Shown one piece after another: positions 34,080-44,147 of a stretch of 64,000 bases of DNA. Below the pieces are notes generated by a model. That model saw only the letters and a list, made by a program, of their open reading frames with translations, had not been told where the DNA came from and did not search any database. Positions within the stretch are counted from its first letter, which is position 1; every line of letters starts with the position of its first letter. Source of the stretch: an uncultured SAR86 cluster bacterium (lineage in GTDB: Bacteria > Pseudomonadota > Gammaproteobacteria > Magnimaribacterales > D2472); contig CACJCN010000003.1 in the NCBI GenBank assembly GCA_902591925.1, positions 81,825 through 145,824 on the forward strand, read 5' to 3'. Made by a program: the position numbers and the translations under genes.

Positions 34080-35168
34080 TTGCATAAAAAGTCTAATTTG
34101 ATGGGTTACTCACTTGAGTCACTCGAGAATTTTTTTTGTGGTATAGGAGAACAAAAATTTAGAGCTAAGCAATTGTTAAGTTGGATTCACAAAAAAGGAA
34201 TTACCAATTTTAATTTAATGACTGATTTCAATAAAGAACTACGAATCAAATTACAATCTCTTGCAATTATTAAACCTCCAAAAATCTTTAAAGAATTTAT
34301 ATCTGAAGAGGGCACAAAAAAGTTTTTGATTGAATTAGAATCTGGCTCTATGGTTGAAATGGTCATTATTCCAGAAAAGAATAGAAAAACATTATGTATA
34401 TCATCTCAAGCTGGCTGTGCTCTTCAATGCACATTTTGTGCAACTGGAGCCCAAGGATTTAAACAGGATCTAAAAAGTGACGAAATTATTGGTCAATTAT
34501 GGCTTGCTAATTTTCATAATAAAGAAATAAATCAAATTACAAATGTAGTTTTTATGGGAATGGGAGAGCCGCTTTTGAATTATGATGCTGTTCTTGAGTC
34601 TGCAAAAATCATGAAAGACCCTCATTCCTACGGATTATCAAGAAAAAGAATTACAATTAGTACATCAGGAATAGTTCCTAATATACTTAAACTATCTCAG
34701 GATATTGACGTTTCACTTGCAATATCTCTTCATGCATCAGATGACATTTTAAGAGATGAAATTGTTCCCATAAATAAAAAATATCCAATAAAAGCTTTAT
34801 TGGATGCTTGCAAAGAATATTTAAGTAGTTTCAAAAATAAAAAAACCATCACTATGGAATATATTTTAATTGATGGTATTAATGACTCTATTGAACATGC
34901 AAAACAATTAGCTATTCTGCTTTCAGACATTTCTTGTAAGATCAATTTAATACCATTTAATAACTTTAAGGGCACAACATATAAAAGACCTAGTAACAAC
35001 AAGATGAGTATATTTAAAAAATATTTGATGGATAAAGGTTTCATAGCAACTTTAAGAATTACAAGAGGGGATTCAGTAGCTGCTGCATGTGGTCAGTTGG
35101 TTGGAGATTTATCAAACACAGTCAAAGGTAAAAACTTAATTAAACATAGGTTGATAAATGAGAGGTGA
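34080..35168 (+). CDS. rlmN: Dual-specificity RNA methyltransferase RlmN
   Basis: Radical SAM enzyme that methylates C2 of adenine 2503 in 23S rRNA and of A37 in some tRNAs. The 362 residues hold the cluster motif Cys113-x3-Cys117-x2-Cys120 (CALQCTFC), GMGEPLLNYD, the SAM-binding ISTSGIVPNI and a C-terminal Cys in AAACGQL that carries the methyl group. A TTG start at 34080 gives an N-terminus (KSNLMGYSLESLENFF) aligning with relatives; an ATG seven codons later is the alternative. Neither has a clear Shine-Dalgarno. It overlaps rodZ by 11 bases. Confidence 0.96.
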   Translation: MHKKSNLMGYSLESLENFFCGIGEQKFRAKQLLSWIHKKGITNFNLMTDFNKELRIKLQSLAIIKPPKIFKEFISEEGTKKFLIELESGSMVEMVIIPEKNRKTLCISSQAGCALQCTFCATGAQGFKQDLKSDEIIGQLWLANFHNKEINQITNVVFMGMGEPLLNYDAVLESAKIMKDPHSYGLSRKRITISTSGIVPNILKLSQDIDVSLAISLHASDDILRDEIVPINKKYPIKALLDACKEYLSSFKNKKTITMEYILIDGINDSIEHAKQLAILLSDISCKINLIPFNNFKGTTYKRPSNNKMSIFKKYLMDKGFIATLRITRGDSVAAACGQLVGDLSNTVKGKNLIKHRLINER

Positions 35169-35931
35169 GTTGAAATCTGCTGCTTCTGCAAAGATAGGCA
35201 AAAAGTTTGCTGAAAAAAGAAAATATCTTGGTTATTCATTAGATCAAGTTTCAGAGATTTTAGTTATTAATAAAGATTATCTTAAAGCTATTGAAGGAGG
35301 TAATTATTCTATTTTTCCAAGTGAATCATTTGCGAAAGCATATTTTTTAAAATATCGGGATTTTTTAAAAATTTCAAACGAATTTCCAAATATTTTTGAT
35401 TTTAAAACTTCTAAAAATAAGATGAAAATTCAGCAAGAGATCAATTTCAATGAAAAAATAGATTTATTTTCAATTTTAATTTATGTATGTTTGATTATTT
35501 CATTAGTTACTGGGGTTTATTTATTTATTCAATTTCCAGATTTTATTGGTCAAAAAAAAATAAATGACGAAATAGAAATTAATAATATTCAAAACGTTAT
35601 CAATGAACTTGATAATCAAAATAATACTGAAATTTTATACCCTGTCGATCAAGAAAAAATACCCTCGAATAAATTAACAATAGATGATAACTTGCTAAAA
35701 CTCGAGTTTTCTGGAGAATGTTGGATTGAAATTTATGTTGATGAAAAAATTGTAGAGGCTCAGTTATTTAAAGCTGAGGATATATATAAGACTGAAATTG
35801 TGATGCCCTTCAAAGTTATTGTAGGTAATGCTGATTATGTAAATGGAACATATAATGGTGATGTCATTGATTTTATTACTGATGCTAATAGACTAACAAG
35901 AGTGAATACTATTAATTTTACTGATGAGTAG
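35158..35931 (+). CDS. rodZ: Cell shape protein RodZ
   Basis: Bitopic protein that couples the MreB cytoskeleton to peptidoglycan synthesis. The 257 residues have an N-terminal helix-turn-helix of Xre type (about 12-75, IGKKFAEKRKYLGYSLDQVS and YFLKYRDFL), a basic juxtamembrane stretch, one transmembrane helix (about 100-122), a low-complexity linker, and a C-terminal beta domain (DUF4115, about 170-257 with SGECWIEIYVD). Its place between rlmN and ispG is the standard one; pilW, normally between rlmN and rodZ, is absent. Confidence 0.9.
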   Translation: MRGELKSAASAKIGKKFAEKRKYLGYSLDQVSEILVINKDYLKAIEGGNYSIFPSESFAKAYFLKYRDFLKISNEFPNIFDFKTSKNKMKIQQEINFNEKIDLFSILIYVCLIISLVTGVYLFIQFPDFIGQKKINDEIEINNIQNVINELDNQNNTEILYPVDQEKIPSNKLTIDDNLLKLEFSGECWIEIYVDEKIVEAQLFKAEDIYKTEIVMPFKVIVGNADYVNGTYNGDVIDFITDANRLTRVNTINFTDE

Positions 35932-37027
35932 CTGGATAAAAAGAAAAGATACCAAAGTTGTGCGTGTGGGTGACGTTGCGGTTGGTGGCTATAATCCAAT
36001 TTCTATTCAATCAATGACTAATACTAACACGAAAGATATTGTGTCAACTGTAAAACAAATTAATGATCTTGATGCAGCTGGTGCTGATATTGTAAGAGTA
36101 TCTGTTCCAGGCTATGAGGAAGCAAATGCATTTAAAGAAATAAAAAAAGCTGTCAAGATTCCTCTTGTTGCAGACATACATTTTGATTACAAGATTGCTA
36201 TAGAGGTTGCAGATACTGCAGACTGTTTGAGAATAAATCCAGGGAATATTGGAAAACAAGATAAAGTCAAAGAAGTTATAAATTCTGCGATTGACAATGA
36301 TATTCCAATTAGAGTTGGGGTAAATGCTGGATCATTGGAGAAAGATCTTCAAAAAAAATATGGTGAGCCAAATGCCGACGCTCTTGTTGAATCTGCTCTT
36401 AGGCATGTAGAAATTTTAGATAAGTTTAATTTTCAAAATTATAAAATGAGCCTAAAAGCGTCCAATATTGAAATGACAGTTGATGCTTACAGGAAAATTT
36501 CAGAAATTATTAATCAACCTCTACATTTAGGAATTACAGAGGCTGGAAGCTACAGAGCTGGAACCGTAAAATCGTCTATTGGAGTTGGAATGCTTTTATC
36601 AGAGGGTATAGGTGATACTATAAGAATTTCTCTTGCCTCAAACCCTGTTGATGAAGTTAAGGTTGGTTGGGATATCCTAAAAAGTTTGAATATTAGAAGT
36701 AGAGGAGTAAAAATTATTGCGTGCCCAAGTTGCTCCAGACAAAATTTTAATGTTATTGAAGTTGTAAACGAGCTTGAAGAGAGGCTTGAGGATATATCTG
36801 ATGACATAGAGGTTGCAATAATTGGATGTTATGTTAATGGTCCAGGTGAGAGTAAAGTTGCAAATATAGGACTCACTGGCGCCAGTCCAAAAAATTTATT
36901 ATATGTTGATGGTTTACCAAATAAAAAAATATCAAATGAAAATCTGATTGATGAGCTTGAGGAACAAATAAGGTCAAAAGTTTCTGATAAACAAATTGAA
37001 TCTGAAAAAATTATTTTAAGGAGCTGA
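35924..37027 (+). CDS. ispG: (E)-4-hydroxy-3-methylbut-2-enyl-diphosphate synthase IspG
   Basis: Fe-S enzyme of the MEP isoprenoid pathway, turning MEcPP into HMBPP. The 367 residues contain an N-terminal TIM barrel (PISIQSMTNTNTKD, VADIHFDYKIA) and the C-terminal [4Fe-4S] domain with ligands in CPSCSRQ (about 265-271) and CYVNGPGES with its Cys and the conserved Glu. IspD, IspF and IspH are encoded elsewhere in this window. It starts 8 bases before the end of rodZ and is followed by hisS. Confidence 0.97.
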   Translation: MSSWIKRKDTKVVRVGDVAVGGYNPISIQSMTNTNTKDIVSTVKQINDLDAAGADIVRVSVPGYEEANAFKEIKKAVKIPLVADIHFDYKIAIEVADTADCLRINPGNIGKQDKVKEVINSAIDNDIPIRVGVNAGSLEKDLQKKYGEPNADALVESALRHVEILDKFNFQNYKMSLKASNIEMTVDAYRKISEIINQPLHLGITEAGSYRAGTVKSSIGVGMLLSEGIGDTIRISLASNPVDEVKVGWDILKSLNIRSRGVKIIACPSCSRQNFNVIEVVNELEERLEDISDDIEVAIIGCYVNGPGESKVANIGLTGASPKNLLYVDGLPNKKISNENLIDELEEQIRSKVSDKQIESEKIILRS

Positions 37028-37028
37028 T

Positions 37029-38294
37029 GTGGATAAAATTTCCTCTCTAACAGGAATGCTTGACTTGATTTCTAGTAAGTCAGATCTAAATGAATATTCG
37101 AATAGAATTATTGCAACTGAAGATAACTTAAAAGATATTTTTAGAAATTTTTCTTATTCTGAAATAAGAACTCCTGCTTTAGAAAACAGCAATTTATTTA
37201 AAAGGTCTGTTGGAGACACATCAGACATTGTAAACAAGGAACTTTATACATTTACAGACAAAAATGATAAAAGTATTAGTCTTAGACCAGAGGGAACAGC
37301 TAGCGTTATAAGATCAATTATAGAAAAAAAGCTAGATAGCGAAACTCACAAGTTATGGTATTTGGGACCTATGTGGAGGTATGAGAGACCCCAAAAGGGA
37401 AGATTTAGACAGTTTAATCAAGCAGGAATAGAGATTTTAGGTTTCAAAGAGGGACCTCCAGAGTTTGAATTAATTTCATTAATTTGTGAAATTAATAGAA
37501 AACTTTGTATAGATAATCCCATTATCAAGATAAATCATCTTGGTGATGCAGAAACTAAAAAGAAATTTTGTGACGAGTTAGTTAATTTCCTTACTCCAAT
37601 AAAATCTGAGTTAGGAAATAAAGATTTACTTAGGCTGGAAACTAACCCTCTTAGAATTCTAGACTCAAAAAATGCAAAAACACAGGAAGCTCTTGCCAAA
37701 GCACCTTCAATAAAAGATTTTTTACCAAAAAATTCTATAGAGCTACTCTCAAAAATTAAACAAACTTTTTCAACTGAATGTGAGATTGTTATAGATTATG
37801 GATTAGTAAGAGGTTTAGATTATTATACAGGTTTTGTTTTTGAAGCTGTTTCATCTGAATTAGGTGCTCAGGACTCATATCTTGGAGGAGGAAGATATGA
37901 TAATTTGTCTAAGCAGTTAGGTGGCAAAGAACTTCCAGCAATTGGAATGGCTGTTGGTATTGAGAGACTTTCTCTAATAACTGATCCAAAGATAAATAAT
38001 AATGTATTAATCTCGTTTATAATTGTGTCTAGTAATTTTGATCCAAAAGCATATAAAATAGCGCACAATATTAGATCAATTAACGATTGCGTTGATATAG
38101 ATATTCAATTGTCAGATGCAAGCTTAAAATCAAAATTAAGAAGAGCTAACAAAGACAATGCATCATATGCAATTATAGTTGGCGATGACGAACTTGAGTC
38201 GGATTCTGTTATATTTAAACCCTTAAATGAAAAAGATTCTGAGCAAGTTAGAATAAGTATTTCAGAATTAGAAAGTTATATAAAAAATTTATAA
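37029..38294 (+). CDS. hisS: Histidyl-tRNA synthetase
   Basis: Charges tRNA-His. The 421 residues include class II motif 1 and 2 (YSEIRTPALENSNLF, LRPEGTASVIR, MWRYERPQKGRFRQFNQ), the histidine-specific VRGLDYYTGFVFE near 256-268, GGGRYDNL, and the C-terminal anticodon domain. The GTG start at 37029 is fixed by AAGGAG five bases upstream and by an ATG in the wrong frame at 37027 that soon meets a stop. Order ispG-hisS-yfgM-bamB-der matches gammaproteobacteria. Confidence 0.97.
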   Translation: MDKISSLTGMLDLISSKSDLNEYSNRIIATEDNLKDIFRNFSYSEIRTPALENSNLFKRSVGDTSDIVNKELYTFTDKNDKSISLRPEGTASVIRSIIEKKLDSETHKLWYLGPMWRYERPQKGRFRQFNQAGIEILGFKEGPPEFELISLICEINRKLCIDNPIIKINHLGDAETKKKFCDELVNFLTPIKSELGNKDLLRLETNPLRILDSKNAKTQEALAKAPSIKDFLPKNSIELLSKIKQTFSTECEIVIDYGLVRGLDYYTGFVFEAVSSELGAQDSYLGGGRYDNLSKQLGGKELPAIGMAVGIERLSLITDPKINNNVLISFIIVSSNFDPKAYKIAHNIRSINDCVDIDIQLSDASLKSKLRRANKDNASYAIIVGDDELESDSVIFKPLNEKDSEQVRISISELESYIKNL

Positions 38295-38309
38295 CGATAG
38301 GGGCTCATT

Positions 38310-38954
38310 ATGAACAATGTATATGAAAACAATATGCGGTTTTTGCCTATTTTGAAATTTTGGGATAAATATAAAAAAATAATATCTTTACTTGTACTTA
38401 CTTTAATTGGATTAATTACATTTTTCATAATAAACAAGCAAATTAATAAATATCAATCTGAGCAAGCAGCATTAATTTACAATGATTGGCAAACAGAACT
38501 CCTATCTGAGGAGCCGAATATTGAAAATTTAAATAGTTTGCTTGATGAGTTTTTAAATAGCTACAAAAAAACCGGGTATACCCAATTAGCTCTTCTTGAA
38601 AAAGCCAACCTAGATGCCAAGCTCAAAAACTATGATGAAGCTTTATATAATTTCAATGAATTAATAATGTTAACCGATGGCGCTAGAGACAATAAAATTT
38701 TTAATAAAATTTCTAGAGTAAGTGCATCAAGAATACTTTTGTCACTAGAAAGATATGATGAAGCACTATCAATGATTGAAAAATATTCTTTAGGTGACAC
38801 AAATGCACCGATTCATGAATTAGCTGGCGATATTTTATTCAAACAAGGTAAAGTTAATCTCGCAATTAATCAATATGAAGCTGCTGAAGAAAAATATACT
38901 GATCAAACATCAAAATCTATTATTTCAATGAAAATAGCAAGCATTTCAAATTAA
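38310..38954 (+). CDS. yfgM: YfgM-like membrane-anchored TPR protein
   Basis: Bitopic protein that in E. coli associates with the SecYEG translocon and the periplasmic chaperone PpiD. The 214 residues have a cytoplasmic N-terminus of about 20, a transmembrane helix at about 24-44 (IISLLVLTLIGLITFFIINK), and periplasmic TPR-like repeats (about 60-210, YTQLALLEKANLDAKLKNYD, APIHELAGDILFKQGKVNLA). A Shine-Dalgarno-like GATAGGGG precedes the ATG. bamB follows after one base. Confidence 0.9.
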   Translation: MNNVYENNMRFLPILKFWDKYKKIISLLVLTLIGLITFFIINKQINKYQSEQAALIYNDWQTELLSEEPNIENLNSLLDEFLNSYKKTGYTQLALLEKANLDAKLKNYDEALYNFNELIMLTDGARDNKIFNKISRVSASRILLSLERYDEALSMIEKYSLGDTNAPIHELAGDILFKQGKVNLAINQYEAAEEKYTDQTSKSIISMKIASISN

Positions 38955-38955
38955 A

Positions 38956-40110
38956 ATGAAATTTTTAAAACAAAAATTATTTCTATTATCAATTCTCTTA
39001 ATAAGTGGATGCTCTACTCTTGATAGTCTTAGGTTTTGGCAAAATGATGAAGTTGATCCTGACGAGCCAAAAGAGCTCAGTTCTTTTGCAAGTCAAGAAA
39101 ATATTAAAGTTCTTTGGAGAAATTCATATAATGGTGAAAATGAAATTGGTAATTTCTTACCAAGTTTTAATGCTCAAAATATCTTTTTTAGCGATGCATC
39201 AGGTAATGTTTTATCTATGGATGCAAAAACTGGAAATGATAATTGGTCAGTTAAATTAAACTTTTTAGCTTCAGGCACCTCAGCTGGGTTCGGAATTGTT
39301 GTCGTGGCTGATGTTGATGGAAATGTAATTGCTCTTGATCAAATTGATGGCAGTGTATTATGGTCGTCTAATGTAAAAGGAGAGGTACTAAGCAGCGTAG
39401 CAATAGATGCAAAAATAGTAGTTGTCAAAACTGGATCTGGAGAACTTTTAGGTTTAAATAAAGACAGTGGTGAAGTGATTTGGTCATACAGGTCGACATT
39501 ACCAGTTTTAACTATAAGAGGTAATAGTAGCCCTGTAATTGTTGATAATTTAGTTTATGCATCTTTTGACAACGGTAGGCTTGGTGTCTTTGAATTAAAT
39601 TCTGGCTTTCAAATATGGGATGGAGCAATATCGTATGTCAGTGGAGCCTCTGAATTAGAAAATTTAATAGATTCAGATTCGAATCCAGTTATTGAAGGAG
39701 GACTAATTTATACCACAAACTATCAAGGTAATTTAAATATTTTTGATCCCTCTCAAAAAAGATCCGTTTGGAGTAACAATGCTTCATCATTTTTTTCACC
39801 AATTATTAGCAGAGGGATGTTAATGGTTGTTGAAGAAAACTCTTCAATAAAGTCTTTTGCACTTAAAACACTTGAGGAGTCATGGATTAATAGCGATTAT
39901 CTAAATAGAGATCTATCTAATGGTGTTTCATACAAAGATAATATAGTCGTTGGAGACTTTGAAGGTTATGTGCATGTTATTAATATTCTAAATGGTCGAA
40001 CAGTTGGTAGAGAAAAGTTATCTAGACATCCTATTAAAACCATCTTAAGCAGAAGTGACAGCTTATATGTAATTGATGAAGCTTTTAATTTAATATCAAT
40101 TGACTTATAA
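38956..40110 (+). CDS. bamB: Outer membrane assembly lipoprotein BamB
   Basis: Propeller lipoprotein of the BAM complex. The 384 residues have a lipoprotein signal with lipobox LISGC and lipid-bearing Cys19, then eight PQQ-like blades; repeated units such as GNVLSMDAKTGNDNWSVKL, GNVIALDQIDGSVLWSSNV and GELLGLNKDSGEVIWSYRS are obvious. With bamC at 28916 this window holds two of the BAM lipoproteins. It precedes der by 15 bases. Confidence 0.96.
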   Translation: MKFLKQKLFLLSILLISGCSTLDSLRFWQNDEVDPDEPKELSSFASQENIKVLWRNSYNGENEIGNFLPSFNAQNIFFSDASGNVLSMDAKTGNDNWSVKLNFLASGTSAGFGIVVVADVDGNVIALDQIDGSVLWSSNVKGEVLSSVAIDAKIVVVKTGSGELLGLNKDSGEVIWSYRSTLPVLTIRGNSSPVIVDNLVYASFDNGRLGVFELNSGFQIWDGAISYVSGASELENLIDSDSNPVIEGGLIYTTNYQGNLNIFDPSQKRSVWSNNASSFFSPIISRGMLMVVEENSSIKSFALKTLEESWINSDYLNRDLSNGVSYKDNIVVGDFEGYVHVINILNGRTVGREKLSRHPIKTILSRSDSLYVIDEAFNLISIDL

Positions 40111-40125
40111 AAATGGATTTTAGAT

Positions 40126-41511
40126 ATGTTTACTTCAATTGCAATTATAGGACGTCCAAACGTAGGTAAATCTACCTTATTTAATAAACTTACAAACTCT
40201 AGAGACGCAATAGTTTCAGATTTCCCTGGCCTTACCAAAGATAGAAATTATGGTTTTTTGAAATTTAAAGATAAAAAAGCTTTATTGGTTGATACTGGAG
40301 GAATTGCAAAAGATAACGATGAAATTAAAGTGGCGATTTCTAATCAAGCATGGATAGCAGTTGAAGAATCAGAAGTTGCTTTATTTTTATTAGATGGTTC
40401 AGAGAGTTTGACCAGTCTTGACCTTGAAATTATTTCGAAGTTAAGAAAATTAAATAAACAATTCATCACAATCCTTAATAAAATTGACAAAAAATCTGAT
40501 GGTCTTATAAAAGAAGATCTTAAGAAGAAGGGAGTTGAGGGCTATTTAGAAATTAGTGCTGAACACTCAAAAAATTTAAATAAAATCAAATTAGAGCTCG
40601 AAAAAAGATTAACAAAAGCTGACATTGAATTTCCTGAGGGTAAAAAAGTCGCTATTCTCGGAAGGCCGAATGCTGGCAAATCAACTTTTATAAATAAATT
40701 AATAAATGAGGAAAGATTGATAGTTAGCGAGATTGCAGGAACTACCATTGATGCAATAAGTGTCCCATTTATATTCAATAATGAAGAATTTATTTTGATT
40801 GATACTGCCGGTATTAGAAAAGGTTACAAACATAATCATAAAATTGAATATTTTTCATTTGTTAGAGCAATGCATGCTATTGATAAAAGCGACATTGTAA
40901 TTTTCATTTGTGATATTGATGACGGGGTCGTTGATCAAGATATGAAGATTCTCAACATGATTATAGACAACGGAAAGCCAGTACTTTTTGCATTAAATAA
41001 GGTTGATTTAATGAGTAAAAAAGAATTGAAAACAAAATATCTTACAAAAAAAATGCAATCTGAATTTCTAAAAAATATCGAACAAGTTGAAATATCTGCA
41101 TTAAATAAGAAGGGTTTTAATAAAGTTTTTAAATTAGCTAGAAAGATTATAAAAAAATCTCAAAGAAATTTTACGACATCAATGCTTAATAAATTATTAG
41201 AAAGATTTTTATCTATAAATCCTCCTCCATCTATATCTGGCAGACAAATTAAGTTTAAGCACGTCCATTTTGGAGGGATTCATCCAACAACTTTTATTAT
41301 TCATTCCAACCAAGATAAAAAAATTCCAAAAAATTATCGTAAATATTTAGAAAACTCCTTTAGGTCTGAACTAAATTTAAAAAGTATACAGCTTAAAATT
41401 ATTTTCAGAAAATCTGATAATCCTTACGAGGGCAAAAAAAATAAACTTTCAGAAAGACAGGTAAAAAAAAGAAAACGATTGATAAAGCATAACAAAAAAT
41501 CAAAAAAGTAA
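40126..41511 (+). CDS. der: Ribosome-associated GTPase Der (EngA)
   Basis: Essential GTPase with tandem G domains, acting in 50S subunit maturation. The 461 residues show G domain 1 (P-loop GRPNVGKST at 8-16, DTGGIAKDN), G domain 2 (GRPNAGKST near 180-188, DTAGIRKG, NKVDLMSKKE) and a C-terminal KH-like domain (about 355-440) with ISGRQIKFKHVHF, followed by a very basic tail (KKRKRLIKHNKKSKK). It ends the rlmN-to-der gene run. Confidence 0.97.
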   Translation: MFTSIAIIGRPNVGKSTLFNKLTNSRDAIVSDFPGLTKDRNYGFLKFKDKKALLVDTGGIAKDNDEIKVAISNQAWIAVEESEVALFLLDGSESLTSLDLEIISKLRKLNKQFITILNKIDKKSDGLIKEDLKKKGVEGYLEISAEHSKNLNKIKLELEKRLTKADIEFPEGKKVAILGRPNAGKSTFINKLINEERLIVSEIAGTTIDAISVPFIFNNEEFILIDTAGIRKGYKHNHKIEYFSFVRAMHAIDKSDIVIFICDIDDGVVDQDMKILNMIIDNGKPVLFALNKVDLMSKKELKTKYLTKKMQSEFLKNIEQVEISALNKKGFNKVFKLARKIIKKSQRNFTTSMLNKLLERFLSINPPPSISGRQIKFKHVHFGGIHPTTFIIHSNQDKKIPKNYRKYLENSFRSELNLKSIQLKIIFRKSDNPYEGKKNKLSERQVKKRKRLIKHNKKSKK

Positions 41512-41594
41512 TCCCTAATTACCAATTTGAACTAAAAATCTGCGTTATAATTCAACCTAATAATAAATTATTTATATTTATAATTTAGCACACA
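41512..41594 (+). promoter_or_regulatory. Promoter region of the sdh-suc operon (two candidate -10 sites)
   Basis: This 83-base gap is the only one before a run of nine TCA-cycle genes. It holds perfect TATAAT hexamers at 41546-41551 and 41579-41584. The first has a TTGAAC (41527-41532) upstream but only 13 bases away, which is too close; the second would initiate near 41591, giving sdhC a leader of a few bases. Neither can be chosen from sequence alone. Confidence 0.4.
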
Positions 41595-41978
41595 ATGCAA
41601 GAACGACCAGTATATCTAGATTTAACAAAAATCAGACTACCTATGTCTGCCTTTTCATCAATTTCACATAGATTGTCAGGCATGTATGTTTTTTTTATAA
41701 CAATTCCATTGATGTTATATATGATTGATCAATCAGTATCCTCAAAGGCTTCTTTTGAAGGGCTAATAATTGAAATTACATCAATTTCTGCGTTTTCTAT
41801 TTTTGTATTTTTGAGTATTGCTATATTTTGGTATCACATACTTACCGGTATTAGGCATTTAATTATGGATTTTTTTCACATAGGTGAGTCCTTAAATGGC
41901 TCACATTACTCATCTATTTTTACTTTAGTTTTATGGATAGGAACTTCACTAGTTTTTTTTGGATATTTGTTCATATGA
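41595..41978 (+). CDS. sdhC: Succinate dehydrogenase cytochrome b556 subunit SdhC
   Basis: Membrane anchor of complex II that binds haem b and quinone. The 127 residues begin MQERPVYLDLTKIRLPMSAFSS..., typical of SdhC, and contain the quinone-site SISHRLSGMYVFF segment and the haem-ligand region FWYHILTGIRHLIMDF (about 84-99), with three transmembrane helices. sdhD overlaps the stop in an ATGA junction. Confidence 0.96.
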   Translation: MQERPVYLDLTKIRLPMSAFSSISHRLSGMYVFFITIPLMLYMIDQSVSSKASFEGLIIEITSISAFSIFVFLSIAIFWYHILTGIRHLIMDFFHIGESLNGSHYSSIFTLVLWIGTSLVFFGYLFI

Positions 41979-42334
41979 AAGGTTCATTTATTTGGTATAC
42001 ACAGAGATACACTTCCATAATAATACTCTGCTATCTAATTTATATATTAAGTTTTATATTCACCAATCAAGACATTAATTTTTTTTCTTGGTCTGATTTT
42101 TTTCTCTCATTTCAAGTTAGATTTCTCTCATCAATCGTATTTCTTGTAATTGTTTTACATGCCTTCATTGGACTTTGGACAGTTGGAACAGATTATTTAA
42201 CAAAACGAACTCTTGGCTATTTAAATATAAGCCTTTCGAGAGGGGCAGATATCTTAAGATATATTTATTACTTTATTTTTGGATTATTAGGCATTGTGTA
42301 TTTAACTGCCATTTTTTATATAATATGGTTATAA
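41975..42334 (+). CDS. sdhD: Succinate dehydrogenase membrane anchor SdhD
   Basis: Second membrane subunit of complex II. Taking ATG 41975 gives 119 residues starting MKGSFIWYTQRYTSIIILCY, with three transmembrane helices and the second haem ligand in VLHAFIGLWTVGTDY (about 67-81). A longer frame from 41933 adds 14 residues read through the sdhC 3' end and is unlikely. sdhA follows after 28 bases. Confidence 0.93.
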   Translation: MKGSFIWYTQRYTSIIILCYLIYILSFIFTNQDINFFSWSDFFLSFQVRFLSSIVFLVIVLHAFIGLWTVGTDYLTKRTLGYLNISLSRGADILRYIYYFIFGLLGIVYLTAIFYIIWL

Positions 42335-42362
42335 TGTATGCTGATATTTAATTATAAATAAT

Positions 42363-44147
42363 ATGAATAATATCTTTACTAATAGTATTAAAAAAATTGA
42401 ATTTGATGCTTTAATTGTTGGCGGAGGAGGCTCTGGGATGAGAGCATCTCTAGAGCTAGCTAAATCTGGCTTAAAAACCGCAGTAGTATCAAAAGTTTTC
42501 CCAACTAGATCTCACACTGTGTCAGCACAAGGCGGAATAACATGTGCAATTGCTAGTGCTGATCCAAATGATGATTGGAGATGGCATATGTATGATACAG
42601 TCAAAGGTGCTGATTTTATTGGTGATCAAGATGCTATTGAATATTTGTGTTCTGAAGGGCCAAAAGCTGTATTTGAGTTAGAGCATATGGGACTTCCTTT
42701 CTCAAGGTTTGAAAATGGCAGAATATATCAGAGACCCTTTGGAGGGCAATCAAAAGATTTTGGTAAAGGCGGTCAGGCTGCAAGAACTTGTGCTGCAGCT
42801 GATAGGACTGGGCATGCTTTACTCCATACTTTGTATCAAAATAATGTTAAAGAAGGTGCCAATTTTCTTAACGAATGGTTTGCAGTAGATTTAGTAAAAA
42901 ATTCAAAAGATGAAGTTACTGGAGTAATTGCTTTTTCAATTGAAAATGGCGAGGTTGCATACTTAAAAGCACAAGCAACTGTTCTTGCAACAGGTGGAGC
43001 CGGAAGAATATATGCATCCACCACCAATGCTTTAATTAATACTGGTGATGGTTTAGCAATGGCTTTAAGAGCAGGATTCCCCGCACAAGATATGGAAATG
43101 TGGCAGTTTCATCCAACGGGCATTTACGGAGCAGGTTCTCTTGTTACAGAAGGATGTAGAGGCGAAGGAGGCTTTTTAATCAATAAAGATGGCGAAAGAT
43201 TCATGGAAAGGTATGCTCCAAATGTAAAAGACCTAGCAGGACGAGATGTTGTCGCCCGATCAATGGTATTAGAAATTCTAGAAGGTCGAGGTTGTGGCGA
43301 AAAAAATGATCATATTTATCTTAAGCTTGATCATTTAGGTGCTGAAGTTTTAAATTCTAAGCTACCAGGTATATGTGAATTGTCTAGGACTTTTGCTCAT
43401 GTTGATCCAATATATGAGCCAATTCCAGTTGTGCCTACTTGCCACTATATGATGGGCGGTACACCTACAAACATTTCTGGACAAGCATTCACAAGAATTA
43501 ATGATGAGGATCATTTAATACCTGGATTATTTTCTGCTGGCGAGGCTGCATGTGTTTCTGTTCACGGAGCTAATAGATTGGGCGGAAACTCGCTTCTTGA
43601 TTTGGTTGTTTTTGGAAGGGCAACAGGAAAACATATTCAGAGTGAACTAAAATCAGGTGGTGGTGTAGATTCTGCTACTAAAAGTGATATTGAAAAGTCA
43701 CTTGAAAGATTAAATATACTAAATGACTCTTCTAACGGACATGATCCAGCAGATGTAAAAAAAGAACTCCAAGAATGTATGCAAAATTACTTTGGAGTAT
43801 TCAGAAGAGGTGAATTTATGAAGAAAGGTTTGGACCAATTAAATGAGCTAAAAGAAAAAGTTGATAATCTTCATTTAAAAGATAAAAGTGATGCATTTAA
43901 TACAAGCAGAGTTGAGGCAATTGAACTACAAAATCTATTTGAGGTTGCAGAATCAACGGCAATTTCTGCATACCAGAGAACTGAAAGTAGAGGCGCACAT
44001 GCTAGAGATGATTATCCTGACAGAGATGATGAAAATTGGTTATGTCACACTATATATGATCCTGTTTCAAAAAAAGTTTCTAAAAGAGGAGTTAATTTTG
44101 AACCCAATAAGGTAGAAGCTTTTCCGCCTAAAGTAAGGACATATTAA
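42363..44147 (+). CDS. sdhA: Succinate dehydrogenase flavoprotein SdhA
   Basis: Catalytic subunit of complex II, oxidising succinate to fumarate. The 594 residues have the FAD-binding [14 protein letters not shown] near 20-33, the covalent FAD His in [12 protein letters not shown], the [20 protein letters not shown] substrate-site segment (about 252-271), [11 protein letters not shown], and the C-terminal [14 protein letters not shown]. The stop and sdhB start share one base. Confidence 0.98.
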   Translation: MNNIFTNSIKKIEFDALIVGGGGSGMRASLELAKSGLKTAVVSKVFPTRSHTVSAQGGITCAIASADPNDDWRWHMYDTVKGADFIGDQDAIEYLCSEGPKAVFELEHMGLPFSRFENGRIYQRPFGGQSKDFGKGGQAARTCAAADRTGHALLHTLYQNNVKEGANFLNEWFAVDLVKNSKDEVTGVIAFSIENGEVAYLKAQATVLATGGAGRIYASTTNALINTGDGLAMALRAGFPAQDMEMWQFHPTGIYGAGSLVTEGCRGEGGFLINKDGERFMERYAPNVKDLAGRDVVARSMVLEILEGRGCGEKNDHIYLKLDHLGAEVLNSKLPGICELSRTFAHVDPIYEPIPVVPTCHYMMGGTPTNISGQAFTRINDEDHLIPGLFSAGEAACVSVHGANRLGGNSLLDLVVFGRATGKHIQSELKSGGGVDSATKSDIEKSLERLNILNDSSNGHDPADVKKELQECMQNYFGVFRRGEFMKKGLDQLNELKEKVDNLHLKDKSDAFNTSRVEAIELQNLFEVAESTAISAYQRTESRGAHARDDYPDRDDENWLCHTIYDPVSKKVSKRGVNFEPNKVEAFPPKVRTY